The notes below the pieces were generated by a model. That model did not search any database. It had not been told where the DNA came from and worked only from the letters and a program-made list of their open reading frames with translations. Shown here one piece after another: positions 13,588-22,807 of a stretch of DNA of 34,381 bases. The stretch is from the NCBI GenBank assembly GCA_017887885.1, contig JAGHHB010000042.1, positions 1-34,381 of the forward strand. The letters run 5' to 3'. How positions within the stretch are numbered: the stretch's first letter is position 1; each line of letters starts with the position of its first letter. The translations under genes and the position numbers were made by a program. Source of the DNA: Bacilli bacterium (GTDB lineage: Bacteria > Bacillota_I > Bacilli_A > RF39 > UBA660).

Positions 13588-16500
13588 TTGAAAAAATTTA
13601 TTATCTTAATTGCTCTTTTATTTTTTTGTCACGATGTTAAGGCACTTGAAGTCTTATTAAGAATAGATAATATTGATAATACTTATACTTATTATTATGA
13701 TAGTGAGCTGGGAAGAAATAGATACTTATATGCTAGTAAGTATATATTTAATAGTAATGTAGCTTATTGTTTGGAACTCGGAAAGAAGATCGAAAGTAAT
13801 ATTTATAATATGTCTAGTTCATTTGATGAAATTAATATGGATAGAGATGATATCGCCTTTATTAAACTTATTAGTTATTATGGTTATGATTATCCTCATC
13901 ATAATAGTGATAAATATTATATGGCTACACAAGAACTTATATGGAAAAGACTTTCTAATACTTCAGTTAAATGGGTCAAAGATTTAAATCCTTCGAATGT
14001 TATAGATGTATCTTTTGAAAAGAATGAAATTATGTCTTTAGTAAATAATCATTATGTAAAACCTTCTTTTGACAATTATGAAGTAGAGATGGTACTTGGT
14101 AAGGATTTAGTTATCACCGATACAAATGGTGTTCTAGAAAACTATGAAGTTGACAGTAAATATGCTAGAATTGATGGTAATAAATTAATTATAGATGGTA
14201 TGATAGATACTGATGAAATTATCTTAAATAAGAAAAATTATAATGACCGAGTTTTCTTTGTTTATAGTTCTGGTAATTCTCAAAAAATGTTGTCTTCGGG
14301 GAAGGTAGATAATGTAAGTAGTAAAATAAAAGTTAAAATAAAGAGTGGGAGTTTGACTATTGATAAGCGGGATAAAGAAAATAATAGTACTATTCCGCAA
14401 GGAGAGGCAAGTCTTTCTGGAGCAATATATGAATTATTTGATGAAGAAAAAAATCTAGTTGATTGCTTTATTGTAGGTAAAAAAAATACTATTGATAATT
14501 TGCCGCTTGGTAAATACTATGTTAAAGAAAAAGAAGCAAGTATAGGGTATTTACTTGATAATAATGTATATGAAGTTGAGGTTACAGAAGATGAGAATAA
14601 TATTAGTCTTACAGTTTACGAAGAGGTTATTAAAAGAGAGGTAGATATTTTTAAGGTTTTTGCAAGTGATAAAACGGGTATTTTAATAGGAGAGGTTGGG
14701 ATCATCTTTGAAGTATATAATAATGAAAATAAATTAGTGGATACTATTATTACTGATGATGATGGTTTTGCTAAAATTTTACTACCGTATGGTAGTTATA
14801 CATTTAAACAGATTAATAGTACTGAAAATTATTATAAGGTTGATGATTTTGTTGTTAAAGTAGATAGTTATGATGAAAGACCAATATATAAACTTTTATC
14901 TAATAGTGAAATTAAAGCAAGGCTTAAGGTCGTAAAGAAAGATTTGGCAACGGGAGAAAATATTATTAATTCTAATATCAGATTTAAGATATTTGACGTT
15001 AAGAATAATGATTTTGTTCGTTTTGAAATTACTTATCCAGAAAAAAAAGAGCTAGAAGTTTTTAGTGTTGATAAAAATGGAATTTTTGTTACTCCTTCAG
15101 CCCTTCCTTCAGGAGAATATATCTTATATGAAGTTGATGATATGATGGATGGATATTTATATAATAAAGATGGAGTAAAGTTTACTATAGGTGATGATGC
15201 TAATTTAATTAATGATAATGAATATGGAGTTATAGTTGAGGTTCCATTTTATAATAAAAGAGTTAGAGGAAATATAACTATTTTAAAATATGGTGAAGAT
15301 GTGGTTATAGAGCAGTCATATAAGTACAATAAAATATTATTAGAAGGGGTCAAATTTAATATTTATGCTTTGGAAAATATATATGAAAATGGCAAATTAA
15401 TATTTGAAGATGGAGCGTTAGTGGGAAAAGTTATTACTAATCAAGATGGTTTAGCAGAAATAAATGATCTTCCACTTGGAAAGTATGAAGTTAAAGAAAT
15501 TAGCTCTAGTAATGGTAATGTTATAAAAGATGAGGCATACACAGTTATTCTTTCTTATATTGATCAGTATACACCGTATGTAAATTATAAGCTTATAGTT
15601 AATAACTATTTACCTAAAGGGAAGCTTGTGATTAATAAATATGAAGCTAAAACAAACATCGGGATTCCTAATACATTAATAGAAATATGTAATTTTAATA
15701 ACGAAGTTGTCTATAGAGGGTATACCAATATTAGAGGTCAAATTATTTTAGATGATTTACTTTATGGTGAATATTATATATCGGAGATAGAAGCTAGCGA
15801 AGGTTATAGACTTCTCGAAGATAAAATTTATTTTAAAATAGATGAAAATATAAAAAATATTGATATATATAATGAACGATTTGAAGTTCCAAGTACGGGA
15901 CTAAATAATAATATTTATAATATTGTGTCTATTTCTTTATTGTTATTAGGTTTAGTGTTTGTTTTTATAAGAAGAGTAAAAATAAAGATACTGGGAGTTA
16001 TCTTTATGGTATTGGGTTTTGGTTATCATATTTTTAATTATTATTTATATATTAATGATTCATATAATAATGAGAAAAGTATTAATGCTGTTTTAGCAGA
16101 TAAGAATGAAAATATAGTAGATTCTAAATATAGTTATATTGGCTTTTTAGAGATTCCTTCTATAGGATTAAAAAGGGGTTTTTTAGATGAGAATAGCAAA
16201 TATAATGATGTTAAGTATAATATAGAAATTATTGACAGAAGTGAGAATGGAATAATTATGGCTGCTCATAATGGAAATAGCTATAATTCTTATTTTGAAG
16301 ATTTGAAAAAAATGGAATTGGGAGATGTAATATATGTCTGTTATAATAATGAGAAATATACATATATTTACAGTGATTACTATGAAGTTGCTAAAACTGG
16401 TTATGTCGATATATATCGTGATGATACAAAGAAAAATATTGTGTTAATTACTTGTAAGGATAGTGACAAGCAAAGTGTTTTTATTGGTTATTTAAAATAA
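13588..16500 (+). CDS. Thioester adhesin with SpaA repeats fused to a sortase domain
   Basis: 970-residue surface protein. Signal peptide (1-19); thioester domain with Cys61 (YCLELG) and Gln115 (ATQELIW), the pair that forms an internal Cys-Gln thioester for covalent host binding; several SpaA/Cna-B-like repeats (about 270-765, each with the LPxGxYxxxE-type end, e.g. LPLGKYYVKE, LPLGKYEVKE); sorting signal VPSTG (767-771); membrane span about 776-796, RRVKIK, second span about 803-823; and a C-terminal sortase domain (850-970) with His894 (AAHNGNS) and Cys956 (LITC). The usual catalytic Arg is replaced by Gln962. Two spans put the sortase outside, next to its own sorting signal. TTG start with GGGGAGG seven bases upstream; no other start fits the signal peptide. 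Confidence 0.85.
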   Translation: MKKFIILIALLFFCHDVKALEVLLRIDNIDNTYTYYYDSELGRNRYLYASKYIFNSNVAYCLELGKKIESNIYNMSSSFDEINMDRDDIAFIKLISYYGYDYPHHNSDKYYMATQELIWKRLSNTSVKWVKDLNPSNVIDVSFEKNEIMSLVNNHYVKPSFDNYEVEMVLGKDLVITDTNGVLENYEVDSKYARIDGNKLIIDGMIDTDEIILNKKNYNDRVFFVYSSGNSQKMLSSGKVDNVSSKIKVKIKSGSLTIDKRDKENNSTIPQGEASLSGAIYELFDEEKNLVDCFIVGKKNTIDNLPLGKYYVKEKEASIGYLLDNNVYEVEVTEDENNISLTVYEEVIKREVDIFKVFASDKTGILIGEVGIIFEVYNNENKLVDTIITDDDGFAKILLPYGSYTFKQINSTENYYKVDDFVVKVDSYDERPIYKLLSNSEIKARLKVVKKDLATGENIINSNIRFKIFDVKNNDFVRFEITYPEKKELEVFSVDKNGIFVTPSALPSGEYILYEVDDMMDGYLYNKDGVKFTIGDDANLINDNEYGVIVEVPFYNKRVRGNITILKYGEDVVIEQSYKYNKILLEGVKFNIYALENIYENGKLIFEDGALVGKVITNQDGLAEINDLPLGKYEVKEISSSNGNVIKDEAYTVILSYIDQYTPYVNYKLIVNNYLPKGKLVINKYEAKTNIGIPNTLIEICNFNNEVVYRGYTNIRGQIILDDLLYGEYYISEIEASEGYRLLEDKIYFKIDENIKNIDIYNERFEVPSTGLNNNIYNIVSISLLLLGLVFVFIRRVKIKILGVIFMVLGFGYHIFNYYLYINDSYNNEKSINAVLADKNENIVDSKYSYIGFLEIPSIGLKRGFLDENSKYNDVKYNIEIIDRSENGIIMAAHNGNSYNSYFEDLKKMELGDVIYVCYNNEKYTYIYSDYYEVAKTGYVDIYRDDTKKNIVLITCKDSDKQSVFIGYLK

Positions 16501-16614
16501 TCTATGAACTGTTAGTTAAAAGAGTAGTAGGTGTTTATAAATATTATTGCTATTCTTTTTTCTTGCTTTTTTTAGTTTATCGTGATAAAATTATTATAGG
16601 TGAGAAGGCAAAAG

Positions 16615-17121
16615 ATGATTAATGAAAAGAAGAGTATGAATGCTATTAAAGTGAAAAAACTTACTGATCATATTGCTTACCAAATTATTGGCAATACAAT
16701 TTATTTATTGCAAAAAAAAGTTGATATTTCAGCTGACGAAGTTAACAAGGCTTTAAAAAAAATATCTTCGGTTGTTTTGGGAGGAGATATTTTGAATATA
16801 AATATATCAGCTAATAAAATAGAAGATAGGAAAGTATTTTATCAAAATTTAGGTTTTTCTTTTGCTTATTATGATGTACATAGGCTTTGTATGCTATATC
16901 CAAATAAAAAAAATAAAAGTAATTATAGATGTTATGGGTTTATGACAAAAAAGAATTTTCTTACTAATTTCAATGCTGAAAAAGAAAATAGATCAGGCAA
17001 TGGGGAAAGAGAACTTATTTTCTCCAATAATGGTTATGTTAGTAATTTATTACTTCTCTTTTTTGGTATTATTTTACTGTGCTTTGTTTGTGTGGAAGGG
17101 GCCATTTATTTGGTTAAATAG
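16615..17121 (+). CDS. Unknown protein with C-terminal membrane anchor
   Basis: 168 residues from ATG 16615 (GAGAAGG six bases upstream; GTG 16600 is possible but has no ribosome site). The soluble part (1-135) has no motif I recognise and contains Cys and aromatic residues (YRCYGFM). One membrane span near the C-terminus (about 145-165, LLLLFFGIILLCFVCVEG) suggests a tail-anchored protein with its body in the cytoplasm. It lies 14 bp upstream of cdaA and is probably cotranscribed with cdaA-cdaR, so a link to c-di-AMP or envelope control is possible but unproven. Confidence 0.6.
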   Translation: MINEKKSMNAIKVKKLTDHIAYQIIGNTIYLLQKKVDISADEVNKALKKISSVVLGGDILNINISANKIEDRKVFYQNLGFSFAYYDVHRLCMLYPNKKNKSNYRCYGFMTKKNFLTNFNAEKENRSGNGERELIFSNNGYVSNLLLLFFGIILLCFVCVEGAIYLVK

Positions 17122-17135
17122 AAAGGATTTTATAT

Positions 17136-17969
17136 ATGTCATTAAATAGTATATTAGTAATATTACAAAAGATAATTGATATTTCATTGGTATGGATGGT
17201 TATTTATTTTGTTTTAAAAAGTGTTAAGAATAATGTTAAATTAATTTTACTTTTTAAGGGTGTTTTGGTAGTGCTTATAGTTAAGATACTTAGTGATACC
17301 CTTAATTTGACTACAATTGGTCTTTTACTCGAGTATGTTATTATGTGGGGACCACTGGCACTTATTATAATATTTCAACCGGAAATTAGAAGTATTTTAG
17401 AACATATTGGTAGAAAACAATTACTTGGAAGACATAAGATTTTGACACTTGATGAACGAGAAAAATTGATTTATGAAGTTATGTCCGCTGTTGATTATTT
17501 AAGAAAATCGCGTGTAGGGGCCCTTATTGTTGTCGAAAGGGATATTAGCTTAAATGAATATATTGCAAGAAGTAAACCAATTTATGGTGATATTTCTTCA
17601 GAACTATTAATTTCTATTTTTTTTCCTAGAAATCCTCTTCATGATGGAGGGGTTATTATTCAGGGAAATAAAATAACTTCAGCGGGAGCGGTTTTTCCGA
17701 TAAGTATTAATAGCAAGATAAGCAAAAAGCTTGGAACAAGACATCGTGCTGCCATTGGTATTAGTGAAGAGTCTGATGCTATTGCTATTGTTGTAAGTGA
17801 AGAGACTGGTAAAATATCGATAGCTATTGATGGCAATTTAAATTATAATCTTTCTCTTGATGATGCAAGAATGATTTTAGTTGAAGAATTAAAACCTAAA
17901 AAAGAGATCTTACTAGATGATGAATTTAATGATGACGATAAGGAGGAAGATAATAGTGAAAACGCTTAA
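17136..17969 (+). CDS. cdaA: Diadenylate cyclase CdaA
   Basis: Makes cyclic di-AMP from two ATP; c-di-AMP controls potassium uptake, osmotic balance and wall homeostasis. 277 residues, the usual CdaA length: three membrane spans (about 12-35, 37-55, 62-82) and a DAC domain (about 100-235) with LHDGGVIIQGN (the DGA-type motif, here DGG) and LGTRHRAAIG (the RHR motif). The C-terminus is acidic. It overlaps cdaR by 14 bp. In many Firmicutes the trio is cdaA-cdaR-glmM; glmM is absent here. Confidence 0.95.
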   Translation: MSLNSILVILQKIIDISLVWMVIYFVLKSVKNNVKLILLFKGVLVVLIVKILSDTLNLTTIGLLLEYVIMWGPLALIIIFQPEIRSILEHIGRKQLLGRHKILTLDEREKLIYEVMSAVDYLRKSRVGALIVVERDISLNEYIARSKPIYGDISSELLISIFFPRNPLHDGGVIIQGNKITSAGAVFPISINSKISKKLGTRHRAAIGISEESDAIAIVVSEETGKISIAIDGNLNYNLSLDDARMILVEELKPKKEILLDDEFNDDDKEEDNSENA

Positions 17970-19326
17970 AAAAATTGTTAAAGCTATTAGAAACTTTTTT
18001 CGTTTTATTGCAAGTTTTGTCGATAAATATATTGTAACTCCGATAACAAAGTTTGCTTTATTTATTGGAGAAAGAACTGATCGGCAAACGGGCAAGTTTG
18101 AAAGATGGCTAAATAGACGAAATACTTTAGTATTTATATCACTTTTAGTATCTTTGTTGATTTTCTTCTATGTCGACTCTCATGCTGGAACAGTGATCGA
18201 TTCAGCTGCCGAAGTGCTTAGAAATCAAAAAGTTGAAGCTAGATACAATGCAGAAGCTTATGTGGTAGAGGGACTTCCTGAAACGGCAGATGTTACTTTA
18301 ATTGGAAGAACTGTCGATTTGTATTTGGCCAAACAGTTGTCGACGGGAAAAGTTACTGTTGATTTATCGAATTTAAAAGAGGGAACTCATAAGGTCGATT
18401 TAAATTATGAAAGTCAAATAAATTCAGTTAATTATAAATTAGATCCTTCATCAATTACAGTTATAATTTATCCTAAAGTATCTGCGACTAAAACGATCAC
18501 TGTGGATGTTATAAATAAAGATAAGTTAGATAGTAAGTTATCTATTCAGTCTGTTTCAATTGATAAAGAGGAAGTTATTGTTAAAGGTGCTGAGCATACT
18601 CTTGAAAAAGTTGCTACGGTTAAAGCTTTGGTTGATGTTGAAAATATTGTCGATCCTACAGCTGGGGTCATGACTTTAGAAGATGTTAAGTTAGTTGCTT
18701 ACGATAGCGCTGGTAATGTAGTGGATGTCGAAATGGTTCCTGATAAGGTAACGGCTACTTTGAATATCGAATCTTATAGTGCTAATGCTAAAATTAAAAT
18801 AATTCCAACGGGAAATGTGGCCTTTGGAAAGGCTATAAGTTCAATAACTACATCAGTTGATAGCATAAATATCTATGGTGACGAGGAAGTGGTTAGTAAT
18901 TATTCTCAATCTTATATTCCTATTGAAGTTGATGTTACTGGTTTATCAGAAAACAAAACATATACGGTTGTTGTTCCAAAACCTGATGGCATAAGAGAAG
19001 TGTCTGAAAAGACTATTTCTGTTAGTATTTCTTTAGGGGAAGAAACAAGTATTGAAGTAGATGACATTAAGATAGATGCTATTAATTTAGGACCTAATTT
19101 GAAAGCTGGAGCTATAGGGGAAAATTCTTCGAAAACAGCGGTTATTATCAAGGGAACTAAAGAGGTATTGGATGCTATTGATGCCGCTAATATAAAAGCT
19201 ACTGTTGATTTGTCTGGTTTAGGAGAAGGTGAGCATACTGTTCGGGTAAATGTCGTTGGGGATGAAGTAAAGGCTACTTATAGCCCTAAGACGACAACAA
19301 TAAAGGTTAGAATAACGAAAAGCTAG
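17956..19326 (+). CDS. cdaR: CdaR (YbbR-domain regulator of CdaA)
   Basis: Membrane-anchored partner that binds CdaA through its extracytoplasmic YbbR repeats. About 456 residues from GTG 17956, which has AAGGAGG ten bases upstream; the earlier ATG 17917 inside cdaA has none. Cytoplasmic basic/amphipathic N-terminus, one span (about 56-75, TLVFISLLVSLLIFFYV), then about four YbbR repeats (e.g. LPETADVTLIGRTVDL, KVTVDLSNLKEGTHKV, VTGLSENKTYTV, VDLSGLGEGEHTVRV). It overlaps cdaA by 14 bp, indicating translational coupling. 218 bp without a large gene follow. Confidence 0.92.
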   Translation: MKTLKKIVKAIRNFFRFIASFVDKYIVTPITKFALFIGERTDRQTGKFERWLNRRNTLVFISLLVSLLIFFYVDSHAGTVIDSAAEVLRNQKVEARYNAEAYVVEGLPETADVTLIGRTVDLYLAKQLSTGKVTVDLSNLKEGTHKVDLNYESQINSVNYKLDPSSITVIIYPKVSATKTITVDVINKDKLDSKLSIQSVSIDKEEVIVKGAEHTLEKVATVKALVDVENIVDPTAGVMTLEDVKLVAYDSAGNVVDVEMVPDKVTATLNIESYSANAKIKIIPTGNVAFGKAISSITTSVDSINIYGDEEVVSNYSQSYIPIEVDVTGLSENKTYTVVVPKPDGIREVSEKTISVSISLGEETSIEVDDIKIDAINLGPNLKAGAIGENSSKTAVIIKGTKEVLDAIDAANIKATVDLSGLGEGEHTVRVNVVGDEVKATYSPKTTTIKVRITKS

Positions 19327-19409
19327 TATCGAATAATGACATGATTTGTCGAAATTAATGCAAAGCTTAAGGTTTTATGTTATCCTTATATTAAAGGAGG
19401 ATGATACTA

Positions 19410-19511
19410 ATGCTAGGCTATGTATTAGTGGAAGATATTTTAGATGAGATGTCACAAAATATTAGTTATATTAAACTCAATTCTTATGCAAGAGAAGGAA
19501 AGAAAAAATAG
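19410..19511 (+). CDS. Possible small protein (33 residues)
   Basis: ATG with a perfect AAAGGAGG nine bases upstream encodes MLGYVLVEDILDEMSQ, then an amphipathic NISYIKLNSYAREGKKK tail and TAG. The end overlaps the first arm of a strong terminator (19494-19526), a layout often seen for real small genes. No family recognised and no clear promoter. Confidence 0.4.
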   Translation: MLGYVLVEDILDEMSQNISYIKLNSYAREGKKK

Positions 19512-19526
19512 TTTCCTTCTTTTTTT
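19494..19526 (+). terminator. Terminator after the small ORF
   Basis: GAAGGAAA (19494-19501) pairs with TTTCCTTC (19512-19519), 8 bp with a 10-nt loop, then TTTTTTT. It ends the cdaA-cdaR/small-ORF transcript. Confidence 0.85.
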
Positions 19527-19527
19527 G

Positions 19528-19556
19528 TTGAAAAAGAGCTTTATTTGTTGTATAAT
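19528..19556 (+). promoter_or_regulatory. Promoter of the lipoprotein gene
   Basis: TTGAAA (19528-19533), 17-bp spacer, perfect TATAAT (19551-19556), immediately after the preceding terminator. The transcript start would lie about 12 bp before the ATG, so its leader is very short. Confidence 0.8.
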
Positions 19557-19574
19557 TTTTATAGAGATGATAGT

Positions 19575-20258
19575 ATGAAAAAATTATTAGTATTATTTAT
19601 AACTTTACTTGTTGCTACTGGTTGTGGGAAAGAAACTGATGGTGAAAAATTCAAAAGAGAGTACGAAAAATTAAATGGTGAGATTGCCGCTAGTGGAGAG
19701 GAATACTTAACAGTAGATATTAATAAAAATAATGTTATTAAGTATAGTATGGTGGATGAAATAATAGCAATTGTTCAAGATGGAACCGGAGTTATTTATT
19801 TAGGGTATCCAGAGTGTCCTTGGTGCCGGAATGTTGTTGAACCACTTCTTGAAGCAGCTGATTCGACGGCTCTTGAAACAATCTATTATTTAAATATGCG
19901 TGATATTAGAGATAGACTGTCTTTAGATAGTGATGGTAATGTTGTAGTCGAAGTGGAAGAGAAAGAAGGGTATTATGATTTAGTAGAGGCTCTTTCAGCC
20001 ATATTAGATGATTATATTTTAACCTCAACTAGTGGTGAAACGATTAATACTGGAAAGAAAAGAATATATGTTCCTATTGTAATCTTTGTTAAGAATGGAG
20101 ATATTGTTTCTTATCATGCTGATACTGTTGCGACGCAAATAGATCCTTATGTTGAATTAACAGAAGAAGAAAATAATGAATTAGTAAATATATATAAAGA
20201 AGCTATAATGAAGGTTATTGATTTGAATTATTGTAGTGAGGATGAAGAGAGATGTTAG
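19575..20258 (+). CDS. Thioredoxin-like CPWC lipoprotein
   Basis: Exported lipoprotein of about 227 residues. The signal peptide ends in lipobox VATGC (Cys17), so it is anchored on the outer face of the membrane. A thioredoxin fold follows, with YLGYPECPWCRNV as the redox CPWC motif, then beta/alpha segments ending near VIFVKNGDIV. It could reduce or form disulfides in exported proteins; the partner is unknown. ATG 19575 is chosen over the upstream start because it begins the signal peptide MKKLLVLFITLL. Only weak ribosome-binding sequence is present, consistent with a nearly leaderless transcript. Confidence 0.8.
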   Translation: MKKLLVLFITLLVATGCGKETDGEKFKREYEKLNGEIAASGEEYLTVDINKNNVIKYSMVDEIIAIVQDGTGVIYLGYPECPWCRNVVEPLLEAADSTALETIYYLNMRDIRDRLSLDSDGNVVVEVEEKEGYYDLVEALSAILDDYILTSTSGETINTGKKRIYVPIVIFVKNGDIVSYHADTVATQIDPYVELTEEENNELVNIYKEAIMKVIDLNYCSEDEERC

Positions 20259-20268
20259 AGGTGTAAAA

Positions 20269-20829
20269 ATGTCAAAGAGAAAAAAATTAGATGATAATGA
20301 AGAAGTTATAAAGATAGAAAAGAGAAAAAATAATATATCAGAAGAATTTTATTATTTATTGGGGATTGTTTTAGCATTAGTTCTTATATTTGCTACGGAA
20401 GAATTTTTGTCTACAATAAATTATTTATTCGTGGTTATTTTTGCGATTGTTGCGGTTATACAACTTATTAATTTTATAATGAATAAGGAGTATGAAAGAA
20501 AAAATTATACTTATATTTCAAGGTCTATAGTTTGTATTTGGTTAGCTCTATTTATATTTCAATATGGTAATTTTTTGTTTTTAGAAATGTTACCTATTTT
20601 GTTATCATTAATTTTATCGTTAATGGCGATTAGTAGCTTAACTAAATATTTTGATTTTCGAAATAAGGGAAATTTAATTATAACAATTATATCTTTAGTA
20701 CTAGCAGTTTTATTGATGTTCATTCCTAGAGATATTATCTATATATTCTTTAAGATAACAGGTTTTTATATTTTGGTTATGTTTATTTTAGATTTTATTG
20801 ATTATAAAAAGCATTATTTTAAAATATAA
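20269..20829 (+). CDS. DUF308/HdeD-like membrane protein
   Basis: About 186 residues from ATG 20269 (GAGGTG eight bases upstream; the ATG at 20242 lies in the previous gene). A charged Lys/Asp/Glu N-terminus (1-25) precedes five or six membrane spans in close pairs, the layout of DUF308/HdeD-type small integral membrane proteins. Function unknown. It is 10 bp after the lipoprotein and forms a two-gene unit with it. Confidence 0.65.
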   Translation: MSKRKKLDDNEEVIKIEKRKNNISEEFYYLLGIVLALVLIFATEEFLSTINYLFVVIFAIVAVIQLINFIMNKEYERKNYTYISRSIVCIWLALFIFQYGNFLFLEMLPILLSLILSLMAISSLTKYFDFRNKGNLIITIISLVLAVLLMFIPRDIIYIFFKITGFYILVMFILDFIDYKKHYFKI

Positions 20830-20864
20830 AAGTGAACGTTTATCAAAAAATGTTCTTTTATTTT
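20830..20864 (+). terminator. Terminator after the DUF308-like gene
   Basis: GAACGTTT (20834-20841) pairs with AAAATGTTC (20847-20855) with one G-T pair, followed by TTTTATTTT. Confidence 0.5.
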
Positions 20865-20894
20865 GGTAATAAAAAATATTATCTAATAAAATAG

Positions 20895-20922
20895 TTGCAA
20901 AATAAATAATTTATGATATAAT
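20895..20922 (+). promoter_or_regulatory. Promoter of typA
   Basis: TTGCAA (20895-20900), 16-bp spacer, TATAAT (20917-20922) preceded by TG in the extended -10 position (TGATATAAT). Confidence 0.75.
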
Positions 20923-20952
20923 TATAACTTGTGAAAAAAGAGGGTGTGTTTC

Positions 20953-22761
20953 ATGAAAATAAGGAATATTGCTATTATTGCTCATGTCGATCATGGTAAA
21001 ACAACATTTGTCGATCAATTGCTAAAAAAATCTGGAACTTTTAGAGATAATGAACAAGTTTCTACACGTGTGATGGATTCAAATGATATTGAAAAGGAAA
21101 GAGGAATAACAATATTGGCAAAGACGACATCCATTCATTATGATGGTTATAAAATTAATATTCTTGATACTCCTGGCCATGCTGATTTTGGTGGCGAAGT
21201 GGAGAGAATTATGAATATGGTTGATGGTGTTATGCTTTTAGTTGATGCTTATGAAGGAACAATGCCTCAAACGAGATTTGTTTTAAAAAAAGCTTTAGAG
21301 GCTGGTATTAAACCTATAATAGTGATCAATAAAGTAGATAAACCAACTGCTAGAATAGAAAAAGTCCTTGATGAAGTAATTGATTTGTTTATTGAACTTG
21401 GTGCTAGTGATGAACAGCTTGATTTTAAGGTTGCATATGTTTCAGCTCTCAATGGAACTGCTAGTTTAAATCCCGATATTAGTACCCAGTCTGAAAGTTA
21501 TGATGATATTTTTAAATTAATTATTGATGAAATTCCAGAACCTAATGTCGATAATTGGGAAAATTTACAATTTCAACCAGCACTTTTAGATTATAATGAG
21601 TATGTTGGCAGAATAGGGATTGGGAAGATTCATAGTGGCCGTATTAAAGTAAATGAAATGGTAAGTTGTGTTAGGCTAGATGGTAGTATTAAACAGTTTA
21701 GAATACAAAAATTATTTGGCTTTGATGGTCTAAAGCGTATTGAAATAACTGAAGCTGAAGCAGGTGATATTGTCGCAGTAGCGGGACTTATGGATATTTC
21801 AGTTGGAGAAACAATATGTGATATTGGCAAGGAAAAGGCTTTACCGATTCTTAGGATAGACGAACCAACGTTAAAGATGACTTTTATGACTAATAATAGT
21901 CCTTTTGTTGGTAGAGAAGGGAAGATTGTAACTGCTAGAAAAATTGGAGAAAGATTATTTAAAGAAACACAACGTGATGTGAGCTTGAAGGTTGAAGAAT
22001 CAGGTAATGAATCTTGGATAGTAGCGGGAAGAGGAGAACTACATTTGTCAATATTAATTGAAAATTTACGAAGAGAAGGTTACGAACTTCAGGTATCAAA
22101 ACCAGAAGTTATTATTAAGGAAATTGATGGAGTAAAATGCGAACCATATGAGGATGTACAGATTGAAGTTAGTGATGAATTTGTAGGAAATGTTATCGAA
22201 GCTTTAGGTCTTCGTGGTGGAAAAATGGATAATATGACTAATGTGAACAACTTGATTAGACTTAATTATACTATTCCTTCGAGAGGATTAATTGGTTTTA
22301 ATACTAATTTTATGACTTTGACAAAGGGATATGGTATTCTTAATCATACTTTTAAAGAATATTTACCGGTAGAAAATATTAATTCAACTGATAGAAAAGT
22401 AGGCGTATTGGTTTCAACAGAAACTGGAAAAGCGACGGCTTATGCGTTAGGCCAACTTGAAGATAGAGGAACTATGTTTATTGAACCTGGAGTAGAAGTT
22501 TATGAAGGTATGATTGTAGGGGAATGTAATAGAGAAAATGATTTAGCGGTCAATGTGGTCAAAGGGAAACAACTTACTAATACAAGAGCTGCAGGATCTG
22601 ATCATACAGTAGTTCTTAAAAGACCTAGACTTTTATCGCTTGAATATTGTTTGGATTATATAAATAGTGATGAACTAGTTGAAGTTACTCCACTAAATAT
22701 TAGACTTAGAAAATTTATTTTAAATACAGAATCAAGAAAGAAGTTTGATGCCAAGAAATAA
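20953..22761 (+). CDS. typA: Translational GTPase TypA/BipA
   Basis: Ribosome-associated GTPase of the EF-G family, needed for large-subunit assembly at low temperature and for stress responses. About 602 residues, the normal length. The G domain carries AHVDHGKTT (G1), RGITI (G2), DTPGHADF (G3) and NKVDKP (G4); then EF-G-like domain II, domains III and V, and the TypA-specific C-terminal domain (GKQLTNTRAAGSD, rich in basic residues). ATG 20953 is preferred over GTG 20944 because GAGGGTG lies just upstream and MKIRNIAIIAHVDHGKT is the family start. Confidence 0.97.
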   Translation: MKIRNIAIIAHVDHGKTTFVDQLLKKSGTFRDNEQVSTRVMDSNDIEKERGITILAKTTSIHYDGYKINILDTPGHADFGGEVERIMNMVDGVMLLVDAYEGTMPQTRFVLKKALEAGIKPIIVINKVDKPTARIEKVLDEVIDLFIELGASDEQLDFKVAYVSALNGTASLNPDISTQSESYDDIFKLIIDEIPEPNVDNWENLQFQPALLDYNEYVGRIGIGKIHSGRIKVNEMVSCVRLDGSIKQFRIQKLFGFDGLKRIEITEAEAGDIVAVAGLMDISVGETICDIGKEKALPILRIDEPTLKMTFMTNNSPFVGREGKIVTARKIGERLFKETQRDVSLKVEESGNESWIVAGRGELHLSILIENLRREGYELQVSKPEVIIKEIDGVKCEPYEDVQIEVSDEFVGNVIEALGLRGGKMDNMTNVNNLIRLNYTIPSRGLIGFNTNFMTLTKGYGILNHTFKEYLPVENINSTDRKVGVLVSTETGKATAYALGQLEDRGTMFIEPGVEVYEGMIVGECNRENDLAVNVVKGKQLTNTRAAGSDHTVVLKRPRLLSLEYCLDYINSDELVEVTPLNIRLRKFILNTESRKKFDAKK

Positions 22762-22776
22762 CTTCTTTTTTCTTTT
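22737..22776 (+). terminator. Terminator overlapping the typA stop
   Basis: AAAGAAGTT (22737-22745) pairs with AACTTCTTT (22760-22768), followed by a T-rich run. The stop codon lies within the hairpin. Confidence 0.75.
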
Positions 22777-22807
22777 TATTTTAATATACTAAATTAGGGT
22801 GATATTT

